Positions 8,236 to 17,664 of a stretch of DNA of 64,000 nt are shown piece after piece; the first letter of the stretch is position 1; the number at the start of each line of letters is the position of its first letter. The DNA is from Bryobacterales bacterium (GTDB taxonomy: Bacteria > Acidobacteriota > Terriglobia > Bryobacterales > Bryobacteraceae): positions 186,001 through 250,000 of the forward strand of contig JADKID010000038.1 of NCBI GenBank assembly GCA_016721425.1, written 5' to 3'. Below the pieces are notes generated by a model. That model was not told the DNA's origin, searched no databases, and worked only from the letters and a program-made list of their open reading frames with translations. A program made the position numbers and the translations under genes.

Positions 8236-9489
8236 CTATGCCGCCTCAAACTCCCAGCCAAAGCCAGGCCGCTCCGCCGGCGCCGCATAGATCCCCTCCG
8301 CGCCGCGCGTGACGCCATACTCTTCCTCAAATCGCCGGTACACTTCCGGCGGCCCGCCCGGCGGCGGCAGGAACATCTCGGCCCACGGACTGTTCGTCGT
8401 CGCCATGATGAAATGCAGCCCGTCCTGCGCCGTCCCGCCGCCATGCGGGATCACCGGAATATCGTAGGCCGCCGCCATCGCCGCGATCTTCCGCATCTCC
8501 GTCAACCCGCCGCACCAGTGCAGGTCCGGCTGCCAGATCTCGGCCGACTCGTGCTCCAGCAGCGAGCGGAACCCATACCGGCCGTACTCGTGCTCCCCGG
8601 TGACAATCCGCGTGGAGCGGACCGCCTTCCGCAACCGCCCGAAGCCTGCGTAATCGTGCGGCTGCAAAACCTCTTCCATCCAGTACACCCGCAGCGGCTC
8701 CAGCATCTCCGCCATCTCCATCGTGTAGCGCTCCGTCCACGCCATCCAGCAATCCAGCATGATGTCGCCGTCCCGCCCCAGCGCCGCCCGCGCCCGCTGC
8801 ACCACCTCCACATTTTTCCGCATCCCCTCGCGCCCGTCCGCCGGCCCGTGCGGCATCGCCAGCTTCAGCCGCTTAAAACCAAACTCCACATGCTGCTCGA
8901 TGTCGTTGCCCGTGCAATAGGCCGGAATGCGATCCTTCGTCCTGCCGCCCAGCAGCTTGTACACCGGCATCCCCACGGCGTTGCCGATCAGATCCCACAG
9001 CGCCAGATCCACGCCGCTGATCGCGTTCATCGTCACGCCCATCCGCCCGTAGTGCATCGTGGAGCGCCACAGGATGTCCCACAGTTTCTCGATGTCGAAC
9101 GGATCCTCGCCCAGCAGCAGCTTCGTTAGATGCCCTTCCACCACCACCCCGCCCGCCGCCCCGCCGCTTCCATACCCCTTGACGCCCTTGTCGGTGGCGA
9201 TCTCCACCGTGAACCCCGGCACCTTGCCCGCATCTGGAAAGAACAAGGAACGCGTCGCCTTGTACTTCTCATAGATCGACATCGGGTTGGCCACTTCTAC
9301 CGACTGCGTGCCCCACGAGCCCGGCGAGGGCGCGTAGCGCGGCGCCGGCCGTTTGGGCTTGGTATTCACCAGCCGCACGGAGGTGATCTTCATTTTGCTC
9401 TTGCCCAGATCGGGCGTTTGTGCGGCCGCGCCGGCCGTGCCCGCCGCGCTCGCCGCCAGTCCGGTGGAGAAAAACGTTCGTCGATTCAT
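8236..9489 (-). CDS. enolase-superfamily dehydratase, L-rhamnonate dehydratase-like, Tat-exported
   Basis: Read from ATG 9489 (417 residues), because MNRRTFFSTGLAASAAG is a typical twin-arginine signal; the longer frame from 9540 adds only a low-complexity Arg-rich tail. The barrel domain shows the mandelate-racemase-type metal ligands D246 (MLDCWM), E272 (YWMEEV) and E299 (TGEH), then WQPDLHWCGGLTEM and the general-base region PVIPHGGG (H349). These segments, together with DLALWDLIGNAVGMPVYKLLGG and a C-terminal ERPGFGWEFE, closely resemble L-rhamnonate dehydratase (RhmD) as I remember it. The expected reaction is sugar-acid to 2-keto-3-deoxy sugar-acid. An exported version is unusual. It probably works with the adjacent 6869 and 5695 genes. 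Confidence 0.85.
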   Translation of the reverse strand: MNRRTFFSTGLAASAAGTAGAAAQTPDLGKSKMKITSVRLVNTKPKRPAPRYAPSPGSWGTQSVEVANPMSIYEKYKATRSLFFPDAGKVPGFTVEIATDKGVKGYGSGGAAGGVVVEGHLTKLLLGEDPFDIEKLWDILWRSTMHYGRMGVTMNAISGVDLALWDLIGNAVGMPVYKLLGGRTKDRIPAYCTGNDIEQHVEFGFKRLKLAMPHGPADGREGMRKNVEVVQRARAALGRDGDIMLDCWMAWTERYTMEMAEMLEPLRVYWMEEVLQPHDYAGFGRLRKAVRSTRIVTGEHEYGRYGFRSLLEHESAEIWQPDLHWCGGLTEMRKIAAMAAAYDIPVIPHGGGTAQDGLHFIMATTNSPWAEMFLPPPGGPPEVYRRFEEEYGVTRGAEGIYAAPAERPGFGWEFEAA

Positions 9490-9548
9490 GGCTATCGCCA
9501 CATACCATATCAGGCCGCGGCGCCGGCGTCTGTCCTCCACCCCAAACG

Positions 9549-9578
9549 AAAAACCGCCGCACCCGAAGGCACGGCGGT
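9549..9578 (-). terminator. rho-independent terminator downstream of superoxide dismutase
   Basis: On the minus strand ACCGCCG (complement of 9572-9578) pairs with CGGCGGT (complement of 9553-9559) around a GC-rich loop and is followed by a five-T run (9549-9553 region). It sits 23 bp beyond the sod stop codon and upstream of the dehydratase start, separating the two transcripts. Confidence 0.75.
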
Positions 9579-9601
9579 CGTCGATCCAACTGAATTCGGT
9601 C

Positions 9602-10213
9602 TTACTTGGCAGCGTTGAACAGCGCTTCGGCCTTGTCCCAGTTCACGACGCTCCACCAGTTCGTGATGTACTCCGGCCGGCGGTTCTGATACTTCAGGTA
9701 GTAGGCGTGCTCCCACACATCGAGAGCCAGCACGGCCTGCTTGCCTTCCATGAGAGGGTTGTCCTGGTTCGGGGTCGACATGATGTCCACGCCGTCCGCC
9801 GTCTTGATCACCCACGCCCAGCCGGAGCCAAACCGGCCCACGGCCGCCGCCGCGAACTTCTCTTTGAACGTGTCGTACGTCCCAAACTTCGCGTTGATCG
9901 CCTTGCCGAGGTTGCCCACCGGCGCGCCGCCCTTTTTCGGTCCCATCAGTTCCCAGAAGAGCGAGTGATTCCAGTGGCCGCCGCCGTTGTTCCGGACTGC
10001 GGTCTTGATGGCATCCGGCACCGCCGCCAGATTCCCGGCCAGCAGCGCCTCCAGGCTCTTTCCGGCAAGGTCCGGAGCCGATTCCAGCGCCTTGTTGAGG
10101 TTGGTCACGTAAGCCTGGTGGTGCTTGCCGTGGTGGATCTCCATCGTGAGCTTGTCGACATAGGGCTCCAGGGCGTCATGCGCGTACGGAAGCGGGGGAA
10201 GAGTAAAAGCCAT
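9602..10213 (-). CDS. sodB: superoxide dismutase (Fe/Mn family)
   Basis: A 203-residue cytoplasmic enzyme that dismutates superoxide to hydrogen peroxide and oxygen. All four metal ligands are visible: H27 (MEIHHGKHH), H83 (HWNHSLFW), D165 and H169 (LDVWEHAYYLKY). The family signature DVWEHAYY is intact, length is normal, and the N-terminus LPPLPYAHDALEPYVD is canonical. Whether iron or manganese is used cannot be settled by eye. There is no signal peptide. Transcription appears monocistronic, with its own terminator at 9549-9578 and a divergent neighbour at 10349. The symbol sodB is used for the family and sodA is equally possible. Confidence 0.96.
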   Translation of the reverse strand: MAFTLPPLPYAHDALEPYVDKLTMEIHHGKHHQAYVTNLNKALESAPDLAGKSLEALLAGNLAAVPDAIKTAVRNNGGGHWNHSLFWELMGPKKGGAPVGNLGKAINAKFGTYDTFKEKFAAAAVGRFGSGWAWVIKTADGVDIMSTPNQDNPLMEGKQAVLALDVWEHAYYLKYQNRRPEYITNWWSVVNWDKAEALFNAAK

Positions 10214-10348
10214 TCTTGAATCGATCTCCTTCAGCTATCCCAGATGATCGAGGGCGGGGAAAGGATGCGGGTTCATTGCATCCGCCCAACAATTGCTCCT
10301 AAGGTTATTCCCCCACCCTGCCGATGATCCCCATAAGGTATGGTCCAG

Positions 10349-10918
10349 ATGACAACCCAAACTGCCAACTCCACGCCCGAGATGAGTACCTCCGAGGACC
10401 CGCTTGTCGGACTCAGCCCTCAGATGCTCGCCTGTCTGTTGATGGGGACAATCTTGTTTGGTGTCGTGGTCAGCGGCGCCTACATTGTCACGCGGCGTGC
10501 TGTGGAACCAGCAGCAGCAGCGGCCGCCGCTGCCGCCCCGGTGGCGCCGGCGGCGCCGATCCAACCGGCCTCGGCCCTTGCCGCCGCACCGTCAGTCGCT
10601 GCGGTCCCCGTCCAGGCAGTCGCCCCGGCGCCGGCCGTGATCCAGCCGCCGCAGCCCCAGCCCCAGGCTCAATCTCTGACGATTACGGCCGCCGAGGCCA
10701 GCGGGAAGACCTTTCTCCAGGTGGGCGCCATCGAGCGCGCCGCCATACCCGGATTCGTTCAGGAACTCGCCGCCAAGGGATTCTCGCCGCGCGTCGCCGA
10801 GGGGCCTACGGCCGACTCCGTACGCATTCTCATCGGTCCGCTCAGCGGGACGGCGCTCCCGGAAACGGCAGCCCGGCTCGCCGCCGCGGGCGTGGTCTCG
10901 TTCCCCAAGACTTACTGA
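10349..10918 (+). CDS. SPOR-domain-type membrane protein
   Basis: About 189 residues. A short cytoplasmic N-terminus is followed by one transmembrane helix (MLACLLMGTILFGVVVSGAY), an Ala/Pro-rich linker of about 70 residues and a C-terminal alpha/beta segment (FLQVGAIERAAIPGFV...VRILIGPLSG). That segment has the spacing of a SPOR domain, which binds denuded peptidoglycan at division septa. This start was preferred over ATG 10340 because AAGG at 10335-10338 is correctly spaced for 10349 and too close to 10340. It converges on gatA with only 2 bp between stops. A role in cell division or envelope is inferred; the linker is low complexity and gives no further information. Confidence 0.75.
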   Translation: MTTQTANSTPEMSTSEDPLVGLSPQMLACLLMGTILFGVVVSGAYIVTRRAVEPAAAAAAAAAPVAPAAPIQPASALAAAPSVAAVPVQAVAPAPAVIQPPQPQPQAQSLTITAAEASGKTFLQVGAIERAAIPGFVQELAAKGFSPRVAEGPTADSVRILIGPLSGTALPETAARLAAAGVVSFPKTY

Positions 10919-10920
10919 AG

Positions 10921-12363
10921 CTAGACCGTAAACCCGCCGGCCCGCTCAAAGGCCGATGCCAGCCGGAACATCCCAGGCTCGTCGAAGTGCTTGGTCAGGA
11001 TCTGCATCCCCACCGGCAACCCTTCGCCCGTCAGGCCGCACGGCACGCTCATGCACGGAATGCCCGCCAGGTCGCCCGTGATCGTGTAGATGTCGGAAAG
11101 ATACATCTGAATGGGATCATCCAGCTTCTCGCCCAGCCGGAACGCCGGGAAGGGCGAGACCGGGGTCACCAACGCGTCCACCTGCTCAAACACCTGCTGG
11201 AAGTCGCGCGCGATCAGGGACCGCACCTTTTGCGCCTTCAGATAAAACGCGTCATAGTAGCCCGCGCTCAAAACGTAGGTGCCCAGCATGATGCGCCGCT
11301 TGCACTCCGCGCCAAAGCCCTCGCCGCGCGTCATGCGGTACATCTCGCTCATCGTCTTCGCGCCGGCCGAGCGGTTGGTGTAGCGCACGCCGTCATACCG
11401 CGCCAGATTCGAGCTCGCCTCGGCCGTGCAGATGATGTAGTAGCACGCGATGGCATACTGCGTGTGCGGCAGACTCACTTCCACAATCTCGCAACCCTGC
11501 TGTTTCAGCAGATCGATGCCCTTCTGGATCTGGTTGCCCGTGTCGCTCAGCAGCCCGTCGAAGTACTCCTTCGGCAGCCCCACGCGCAGGCCCCGCACGT
11601 CCTGGTTGAGCACGGCGCGGTAATCCGGCACCGGCGCCAGCGCGCTGGTGGCGTCCATCGGATCCTTGCCCGCCACGGTGTTCAGCAGCAGCGCCGCGTC
11701 GTGCACGTTCCGCGCAAATGGCCCGATATGATCGAGCGAGCTCGCAAACGCCGCCAGGCCGTAGCGCGACACTCGGCCGTAGGTCGGCGTTACGCCCACC
11801 ACGCCGCAGAAGCTCGCCGGCTGGCGAATCGAGCCGCCCGTATCGGAACCCAGCGAAACCACCGCCGTGCCCTGCGCCACCACAGCCGCCGAGCCACCCG
11901 ACGATCCGCCCGGCACGCGGTCCAGCGCCACCGGATTGCGCACCGGCCCGTACGCCGAGTTTTCGTTCGACGAGCCCATCGCAAACTCGTCGCAGTTCGT
12001 CTTGCCCAGCAGCACGCCGCCCGCCGCTTCCAGTCGCGTCACGGCCGTGGCGTCATAGGGCGGGATGAAGTGCTCCAGCAGCTTCGAGCCGCACGTCGTC
12101 CGCAGGCCCTGGGTGACAATCACGTCCTTCACCGCCACCGGCACGCCGGCCAGCGGCCCCGGATCTTCGCCCCGTGCCAGCTTGGCGTCCACCTCGGCCG
12201 CCGTTCGCATGGCCCGCTCCTCGCTCAGAATCAGATACGCATTGGTGGCCGGATTCTCCGCGCGCGCAAAGGCCAGCGCCTCGCTCGCCAATTCCGTGGC
12301 GCTGAACTTTTTCTCGCGCAGGCCGGTCTGGATGCCGGAGATGGTCAGTTGGGGGACGTTCAT
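10921..12363 (-). CDS. gatA: Asp-tRNA(Asn)/Glu-tRNA(Gln) amidotransferase subunit A
   Basis: A 480-residue amidase-signature enzyme that releases ammonia from glutamine for transamidation of mischarged Glu-tRNA(Gln) or Asp-tRNA(Asn). The Ser-cisSer-Lys triad is evident: Lys in VPVAVKDVIVT, and serines in PGGSSGGSAA and SLGSDTGGSIRQPASFCG. Length is normal for GatA. The gene follows gatC by 3 bp in the same transcript; gatB is not in the window. Presence of GatCA implies the indirect amidation route for at least one aminoacyl-tRNA. Confidence 0.97.
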   Translation of the reverse strand: MNVPQLTISGIQTGLREKKFSATELASEALAFARAENPATNAYLILSEERAMRTAAEVDAKLARGEDPGPLAGVPVAVKDVIVTQGLRTTCGSKLLEHFIPPYDATAVTRLEAAGGVLLGKTNCDEFAMGSSNENSAYGPVRNPVALDRVPGGSSGGSAAVVAQGTAVVSLGSDTGGSIRQPASFCGVVGVTPTYGRVSRYGLAAFASSLDHIGPFARNVHDAALLLNTVAGKDPMDATSALAPVPDYRAVLNQDVRGLRVGLPKEYFDGLLSDTGNQIQKGIDLLKQQGCEIVEVSLPHTQYAIACYYIICTAEASSNLARYDGVRYTNRSAGAKTMSEMYRMTRGEGFGAECKRRIMLGTYVLSAGYYDAFYLKAQKVRSLIARDFQQVFEQVDALVTPVSPFPAFRLGEKLDDPIQMYLSDIYTITGDLAGIPCMSVPCGLTGEGLPVGMQILTKHFDEPGMFRLASAFERAGGFTV

Positions 12364-12366
12364 CAG

Positions 12367-12666
12367 TTACCGCTCGATAATCTTGGGGACTTTGAACTGC
12401 CCGGAGCCGGACAGCGGCGCGTTGGCGAGCGCCGTCGCGTTGTCGAAGGTCTCGCCGATCACGTCGGCGCGCAGCGTGGCCGTGTCGCTGGCCTCGTAGA
12501 GAACCTGCGCCATCGGCTCCACGCCCGTCGTGTCCAGCTCGTTCAACTTCTCAATGTGCGTCAGAATGCCGTCCAGGTCGTGCGCCATGCGCACGATCTC
12601 CGCTTCGCTCAACTGGAGATTGCCCAGGCCGGCCACGTAACGGACCTCTTGTTCGGTGATCTTCAA
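12367..12666 (-). CDS. gatC: Asp-tRNA(Asn)/Glu-tRNA(Gln) amidotransferase subunit C
   Basis: A 99-residue GatC, the small chaperone-like subunit that holds GatA and GatB together. It opens with MKITEQEVRYVAGLGNLQLSE and contains the typical IEKLNELDTTGVEPMAQVL helix-turn segment. Its start overlaps the dciA stop by 4 nt (12663-12666) and its stop lies 3 bp before gatA, so dciA-gatC-gatA are translationally coupled. Confidence 0.95.
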   Translation of the reverse strand: MKITEQEVRYVAGLGNLQLSEAEIVRMAHDLDGILTHIEKLNELDTTGVEPMAQVLYEASDTATLRADVIGETFDNATALANAPLSGSGQFKVPKIIER

Positions 12667-13088
12667 GACGCCAGCGCCTTTCTGCGGGAGTTGATGTAGA
12701 TGCGCCGCAATACCGGGTCGGCAATGCCATCGGCATCGTCTTTGATCCGCGCCACGGGCGAGGTGAGCGTGAATGCGCCCGGCGCCTCTTCCCGCTGCGG
12801 GGGCCGGCGCGGAATGCCGATACGAAACTCAATGTGCGTGGGCGCGGCGCCCTCCAGCAGATCCGCGAAGTTCCTCAGAATCTGCGGCTGCAACACTTCG
12901 AGATTGCGCCGCCATAGATCGTCTTCCACTTCAACGATCAGCCGGTTGCCCTTCAGTGTGACGGCCCGCGTTCGCGAAGCCAGCCGCTTGCCTACCGCCG
13001 CGGGCCAGGCCGCGCACGACAGGTCCTCCAGCGTGAAGTGCTTTCGCGCCGACTTAAGTTTGGAGATGATACGGCCGGCGCGTTCCAT
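12663..13088 (-). CDS. DUF721 / DciA-family protein
   Basis: A 141-residue protein from ATG 13088 (MERAGRIISKLKSARKHF). The upstream in-frame ATG at 13139 adds a proline-rich leader unlike the family. The core SCAAWPAAVGKRLASRTRAV...LIVEVEDDLWRRNLEVLQPQIL matches the DUF721 domain of DciA, which loads or regulates the replicative DnaB helicase in bacteria lacking DnaC. It leads a gatC-gatA transcript with a 4-nt overlap. Function in helicase loading is family knowledge, not shown here. Confidence 0.85.
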   Translation of the reverse strand: MERAGRIISKLKSARKHFTLEDLSCAAWPAAVGKRLASRTRAVTLKGNRLIVEVEDDLWRRNLEVLQPQILRNFADLLEGAAPTHIEFRIGIPRRPPQREEAPGAFTLTSPVARIKDDADGIADPVLRRIYINSRRKALAS

Positions 13089-13175
13089 GGGGTGCCTCTT
13101 CACTGGCGGCAGTGGGAAACCTCCGATTTTAGCATGCACGGCCCGGGCCTGGCCGCGTGATAGCCTGAGATTCCG

Positions 13176-13723
<548 letters not shown>

Positions 13724-13745
<22 letters not shown>

Positions 13746-14134
13746 CGCGCGCGCATCCACTCCACGAAGGATTCAGGAGCGGCCATCGTCGAAAGGCGGC
13801 TCTGCCGCACCAGCGCCCAGTCTTCAAACAGGCCGCTGCTCTTGACGTCGGCCAACGTGGTGGGCGGGTTCAATAGGCGCACAAACGTCAGGTCCACCAC
13901 CCACGATTTCGGGTTCTTCGCATCCGGCCGCGGCGCCGAGGCCACCTTCGCCAGACCCATCACGGCCGATTGGCCCATGCTGTGGTAAATAAACACCTTG
14001 TCGCCGGCCTTCATGGTCTTGATCACCATCACCGCCTGGGCATTGGTGACGCCATCCCAAGTGGTCTGCTTGTCAGCCTGGAACTGGGCTACGGAGTAGG
14101 TTTCTGGATCGGTTTTGGCAAGAAAATACGGCAT
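13724..14134 (-). CDS. EVE domain-containing protein
   Basis: A 136-residue single-domain protein (MPYFLAKTDPETYSVAQF, TTWDGVTNAQAV, AGDKVFIYHSMGQSAVMGLAKV) of the PUA-like EVE family, also called thymocyte nuclear protein 1-like. Members bind modified bases or nucleic acid and are often linked to modified-base restriction. No restriction gene is nearby, so a house-keeping role is more likely. It overlaps maf tail to tail by 22 bp. Confidence 0.92.
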
Positions 14135-14332
14135 GGGCTATGACTCCCAGAGTACGACGGATAGGGTACCACTTGCGGCAAGATCGCCTGCCCGCGGGAC
14201 GGAGCGGCGCAAGGTGCTGTTGTACAATGGGAGGAAGCTAGTTCTGGGCGGAGTGCGGGTGTTGTCACTGACAATCCCCGGGACCCCGTGGCTGGTTGTT
14301 GCCCGGAGTTCGTGTGCAGTGGAGGATGGAGT

Positions 14333-15004
14333 ATGAGGTTGGGTCGATTATCCCGGTTTGGAGCGCTACTGGCCGTGGCCAACCTGCTCTCAACAGTAGC
14401 TGCCGCGGAGCCGACTCCCGGCCAGGCTCCCGCGTCCCAGTCGGCGCAGGCCAACCGGGGACAGGCGGCCAATCCGCCCGCCGATGCCAAGAAGGACGAT
14501 CTGGCCACCGTCCCCGTCGCCGCTCCTGTTGATCCAAAGACCTACGTCATTGGCGCTCGCGATGGGCTGGCCATTCGGATTTGGCGTGAGCCGGAGATGA
14601 GCAGCAACGTCGTGGTTCGCCCCGATGGCAAGATTACGCTCCTGCTCGCGGGCGAAGTGGAAGCTGCCGGTCTGACCCCGGAAGCGCTGGCAGTCCGCGT
14701 CGCCGAAGCCTATTCGAAGATCCTCACCAAGCCCGAAGTCAACGTGTCCGTTACTTCGGTCCAGAGCAAGCGCTATTTCCTCTCCGGCAATGTCGGCCAG
14801 TCGGGCGCCGTGCCTCTGGTCACGCCCACCACCATTCTCCAGGCCCTCAGTTCGGCCGGACTCGGCCAATGGGCGAAAAAAAGCAAGATCATCATCATGC
14901 GCGGCACAGAGCGGATCAAGTTCAACTACGACGACGTGATCAAAGGCAAGAAACTGGAGCAGAACATCTTTCTCCAGGATGGCGATCACATCTTCGTCCC
15001 GTAA
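14333..15004 (+). CDS. polysaccharide biosynthesis/export protein, Wza-like
   Basis: 223 residues from ATG 14333, chosen because GGAGG lies at 14321-14325 and a signal peptide (MRLGRLSRFGALLAVANLLSTVAAA) follows; the frame from 14288 lacks both. After an Ala/Pro/Gln-rich linker comes a poly-export domain (about 75-150, YVIGARDGLAIRIWREPEMS) and one SLBB-like domain (about 155-223, KRYFLSGNVGQSGAVPL). There is no lipobox cysteine, unlike Wza itself. It should form or contribute to the outer-membrane or periplasmic exit for exopolysaccharide, together with the downstream GumC-like protein and BY-kinase. Confidence 0.92.
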   Translation: MRLGRLSRFGALLAVANLLSTVAAAEPTPGQAPASQSAQANRGQAANPPADAKKDDLATVPVAAPVDPKTYVIGARDGLAIRIWREPEMSSNVVVRPDGKITLLLAGEVEAAGLTPEALAVRVAEAYSKILTKPEVNVSVTSVQSKRYFLSGNVGQSGAVPLVTPTTILQALSSAGLGQWAKKSKIIIMRGTERIKFNYDDVIKGKKLEQNIFLQDGDHIFVP

Positions 15005-15043
15005 GGCAACGTCCCTTCAGGCAACGCGTTAAGGCAAATCAGC

Positions 15044-16738
15044 ATGGCTACTTCTTTTACTAATCCGCCGCTGCCGGAGCAGCCCATCTCCATCGCCCGC
15101 CGCGAGCTGGACGTGGAAGACTACATCGATATCCTGCGCCGCCACCGTTCGTGGATTCTCGGCCCGTTGTTTGCCGGACTTGTCATTGGCGTGGTTGTTG
15201 CCTTCTTCTGGCCCAACTCCTACCGCGCCGAGGGCACCATCCGGGTGGTGCCGCCGCAGGTCTCTTCCCGCATGGTGGAAACCAACATCAGCGAGCAGAT
15301 TTCGCAGCGCGTCAGCACCACCTATCAGAACATCCTCAGCCGCCAGAATCTGATCAACCTGATCCAGACCTACAACCTGTATCCGGACGACCGCAAGCGT
15401 CTGCCCACCGACGACATCGTCGACCAGATGAGGAAAGATATCGCCATGGGCCGGTTGCAGGCTACTGGCGGGCGCGCCGACCGCGCCTCGACCTCTTTCC
15501 CCGTAGCCTTCTCGTATTCCGATCGCCATCTGGCTCAGAAAGTCTGCGTCGATCTGATGGCCAAGTTCGTCGACGAGAACCTCAAGACGCGAACGGCACA
15601 GTCTGAGAGCACCTCCACGTTTTTCAAGGAGCAGTACGAATCGGCCAAGTCCGATCTCGACGAGCTGGATTCGAAGATCGCGGCTTTCCGCTCCAAGAAC
15701 ATGGGCCAGTTGCCGGAGCAGGAGCAGATGATCATCAGCCGCGTCACGGCGATGGAAGCCAACATCCAGTCGATCAACTCCCAGATCAACCGCTCCATGC
15801 AGGACAAGCTTCTGCTCGATTCGCAACTGCGGGAACTGCGCGAGACGGCTCAGGTGCTTTCCTCGGCGCCGCCGCCCGAACAGCAGATTGAGGCGATGGC
15901 CGTCGCCCGCAATGAACGCCTGATTCAGGTGGATCGGGAGATCGAGCAACTCGAGGCACGGCTGGCGATCAGTCGCGAGTCGTACAAGGACAGCCATCCC
16001 GATGTGCAGCGTCTGATGTCTTACCTGCAGGGTAAGAAGTCTCAGCGGGAGCAGATCGTCAAGGATGCGGCCAGCGCCAAGCCCGACCCATCCGCGGCGA
16101 AACCTCGCGTTGCCGGCAGAAATCCCAATGCCGACAGGCTCAGGGAAGCCAATTCGAGCATCGCCCGGATCCAGGCCGCGTTGCAGGGGAAAGATATCGA
16201 GATTGAGGACCTGAACAAGCAATTGCGCGACGTGCAGGCCCGCCTCAGGAATACCCAAGCCAGGCTCGAATCCACGCCCGCCGCCAACCAGGACTACATC
16301 CAACTTCTCCGCGACAAGGATCTGGCGACTTCACGCTACAACGACCTGAGCAAGAAGATGCAGATGTCCTCGATGGCCTCAGAACTGGAGAGCAAGAAAC
16401 AGGGCGAGATGCTGGAGATTCTGGAATCGCCCGTGATTCCGGAAGAGCCCTACGCGCCGAAGCGGCCGGTCATCATCGGGGCGGGTCTTGCTTTGGGCGC
16501 ACTCCTTGGCGCGATGCTGGCCGCGGGCCGGGAAGTGAAGGATACCTCGCTCAAGAATTTGAAAGACGTCCGCGCCTATACCAAGCTCACCATTCTGGGC
16601 AGTATCCCGCTGCTGGAGAACGACTTTGTGGTGCGCCGCCGGCGGCGCATGGGGCTGGCGGCATGGGCTGCGACTTTCCTGATCGGCCTCCTGCTGATGG
16701 GCGGCTCGATCGCTTACTATTTCACGCAACGGGCTTGA
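15044..16738 (+). CDS. GumC/Wzz-family polysaccharide co-polymerase
   Basis: A 564-residue inner-membrane protein. The Wzz domain starts at about residue 22 (DVEDYIDILRRHRSWI), with a transmembrane helix at about 38-58. A long periplasmic region follows with heptad-like coiled coil (about 180-430). It is followed by a GNVR-like segment (YIQLLRDKDLATSRYNDLSKKMQMS) and a proline-bearing stretch (VIPEEPYAPKRP) before TM helices at about 478-495 and 540-562. It controls chain length or export and activates the cytoplasmic BY-kinase encoded 49 bp downstream. There is no fused kinase domain, so this is the split Wzc/CapA type. Confidence 0.93.
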   Translation: MATSFTNPPLPEQPISIARRELDVEDYIDILRRHRSWILGPLFAGLVIGVVVAFFWPNSYRAEGTIRVVPPQVSSRMVETNISEQISQRVSTTYQNILSRQNLINLIQTYNLYPDDRKRLPTDDIVDQMRKDIAMGRLQATGGRADRASTSFPVAFSYSDRHLAQKVCVDLMAKFVDENLKTRTAQSESTSTFFKEQYESAKSDLDELDSKIAAFRSKNMGQLPEQEQMIISRVTAMEANIQSINSQINRSMQDKLLLDSQLRELRETAQVLSSAPPPEQQIEAMAVARNERLIQVDREIEQLEARLAISRESYKDSHPDVQRLMSYLQGKKSQREQIVKDAASAKPDPSAAKPRVAGRNPNADRLREANSSIARIQAALQGKDIEIEDLNKQLRDVQARLRNTQARLESTPAANQDYIQLLRDKDLATSRYNDLSKKMQMSSMASELESKKQGEMLEILESPVIPEEPYAPKRPVIIGAGLALGALLGAMLAAGREVKDTSLKNLKDVRAYTKLTILGSIPLLENDFVVRRRRRMGLAAWAATFLIGLLLMGGSIAYYFTQRA

Positions 16739-16786
16739 TTCGGTATTGGAGTGGCTGTTGGTTGAAATGCAGAACCGGAGGACGGA

Positions 16787-17632
16787 ATGAGTCGAGTTCA
16801 TGATGCGCTGCGGAGAGTAGAGTCGCCGACGATTGGCGGATTACCGCCGGGCGCCAGCGCGCCTGTTCCCGCGGCGCCACAAGCCGGCCCGGGGCACGAT
16901 CTCCAGGGACTGCTGGCCAGGATTGAGACCATCCCCTTCACGCCTTCTCCCGATGCGTCGCTGCTGGATGCCAGCCGTCCCAGCGAATCGCCCGCCGAGG
17001 AGTTTCGCAGTATTCGAACGCGGCTGAACCACCTGCAAAGCCTGCAGCCCATCCACACCATCGTCGTGACGTCGGCATCCCCCGCCGAAGGGAAGTCCTT
17101 CTCTGCGGCCAACCTGGCGCTGGCTCAGTCCCAACTGGAAGGGAATCTGACCCTGCTGGCCGATTTCGACTTTCGCCGCCCGGTGATTCATACACTCTTC
17201 CAGGTGCCTCGCGGGCCCGGCATCACCGATTTTCTGCAGGGCAAGGCGTCCCTGGATGAGATCATCAAACGGGTGGAGGGCACCAACCTCTGCATCATGA
17301 CGGCCGGCGAGGCCGTCCTCAATCCCCTGGAACTGCTCAATTTGCCCGAGGTGAAGAACCTCCTCGACAGGCTGCCGTCCGTATTCAACTGGGTCCTGCT
17401 CGACACTCCGCCATTGCTGTTCGCCGCCGACGCCAACCTGCTCTCCACGCTGTGCCACGGCCTGCTGCTCGTAGTTCGCATCGGAACTACCACCATTGAT
17501 TCGGTGACGCGCGCCATGGGCTCGCTCTGCCAGAACAACATCCTGGGTATCCTCGTGAACGGCGCCCACAAGGGTGAGCTTTACAGCAAGTACACCTACT
17601 ATCACTCGTACTACTACAACAAGCCCGAATAG
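16787..17632 (+). CDS. CpsD/CapB-family tyrosine-protein kinase
   Basis: A 281-residue bacterial tyrosine kinase. Walker A is ASPAEGKS (97-104), the Walker A' segment is LLADFDFRRP and Walker B is WVLLDTPPLL. The C-terminus is a Tyr-rich autophosphorylation tail with eight tyrosines in the last 16 residues. Such kinases cycle between phosphorylated and unphosphorylated states to drive assembly of the Wzz-like partner (here 15044-16738). The gene order export protein, co-polymerase, kinase is the classic export module, but no glycosyltransferase accompanies it here. Confidence 0.95.
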   Translation: MSRVHDALRRVESPTIGGLPPGASAPVPAAPQAGPGHDLQGLLARIETIPFTPSPDASLLDASRPSESPAEEFRSIRTRLNHLQSLQPIHTIVVTSASPAEGKSFSAANLALAQSQLEGNLTLLADFDFRRPVIHTLFQVPRGPGITDFLQGKASLDEIIKRVEGTNLCIMTAGEAVLNPLELLNLPEVKNLLDRLPSVFNWVLLDTPPLLFAADANLLSTLCHGLLLVVRIGTTTIDSVTRAMGSLCQNNILGILVNGAHKGELYSKYTYYHSYYYNKPE

Positions 17633-17664
17633 GGTCCCGGTACGGTGGAAACAACGCACTGAAA

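Noticed and set aside
10324..12699. 791-codon plus-strand frame opposite gatA and gatC
   Set aside because: Antisense shadow; GatA and GatC have all expected motifs.
14220..14230. TACAAT as a -10 box before the Wza-like gene
   Set aside because: No -35-like element at the right distance, so promoter status is not supported.
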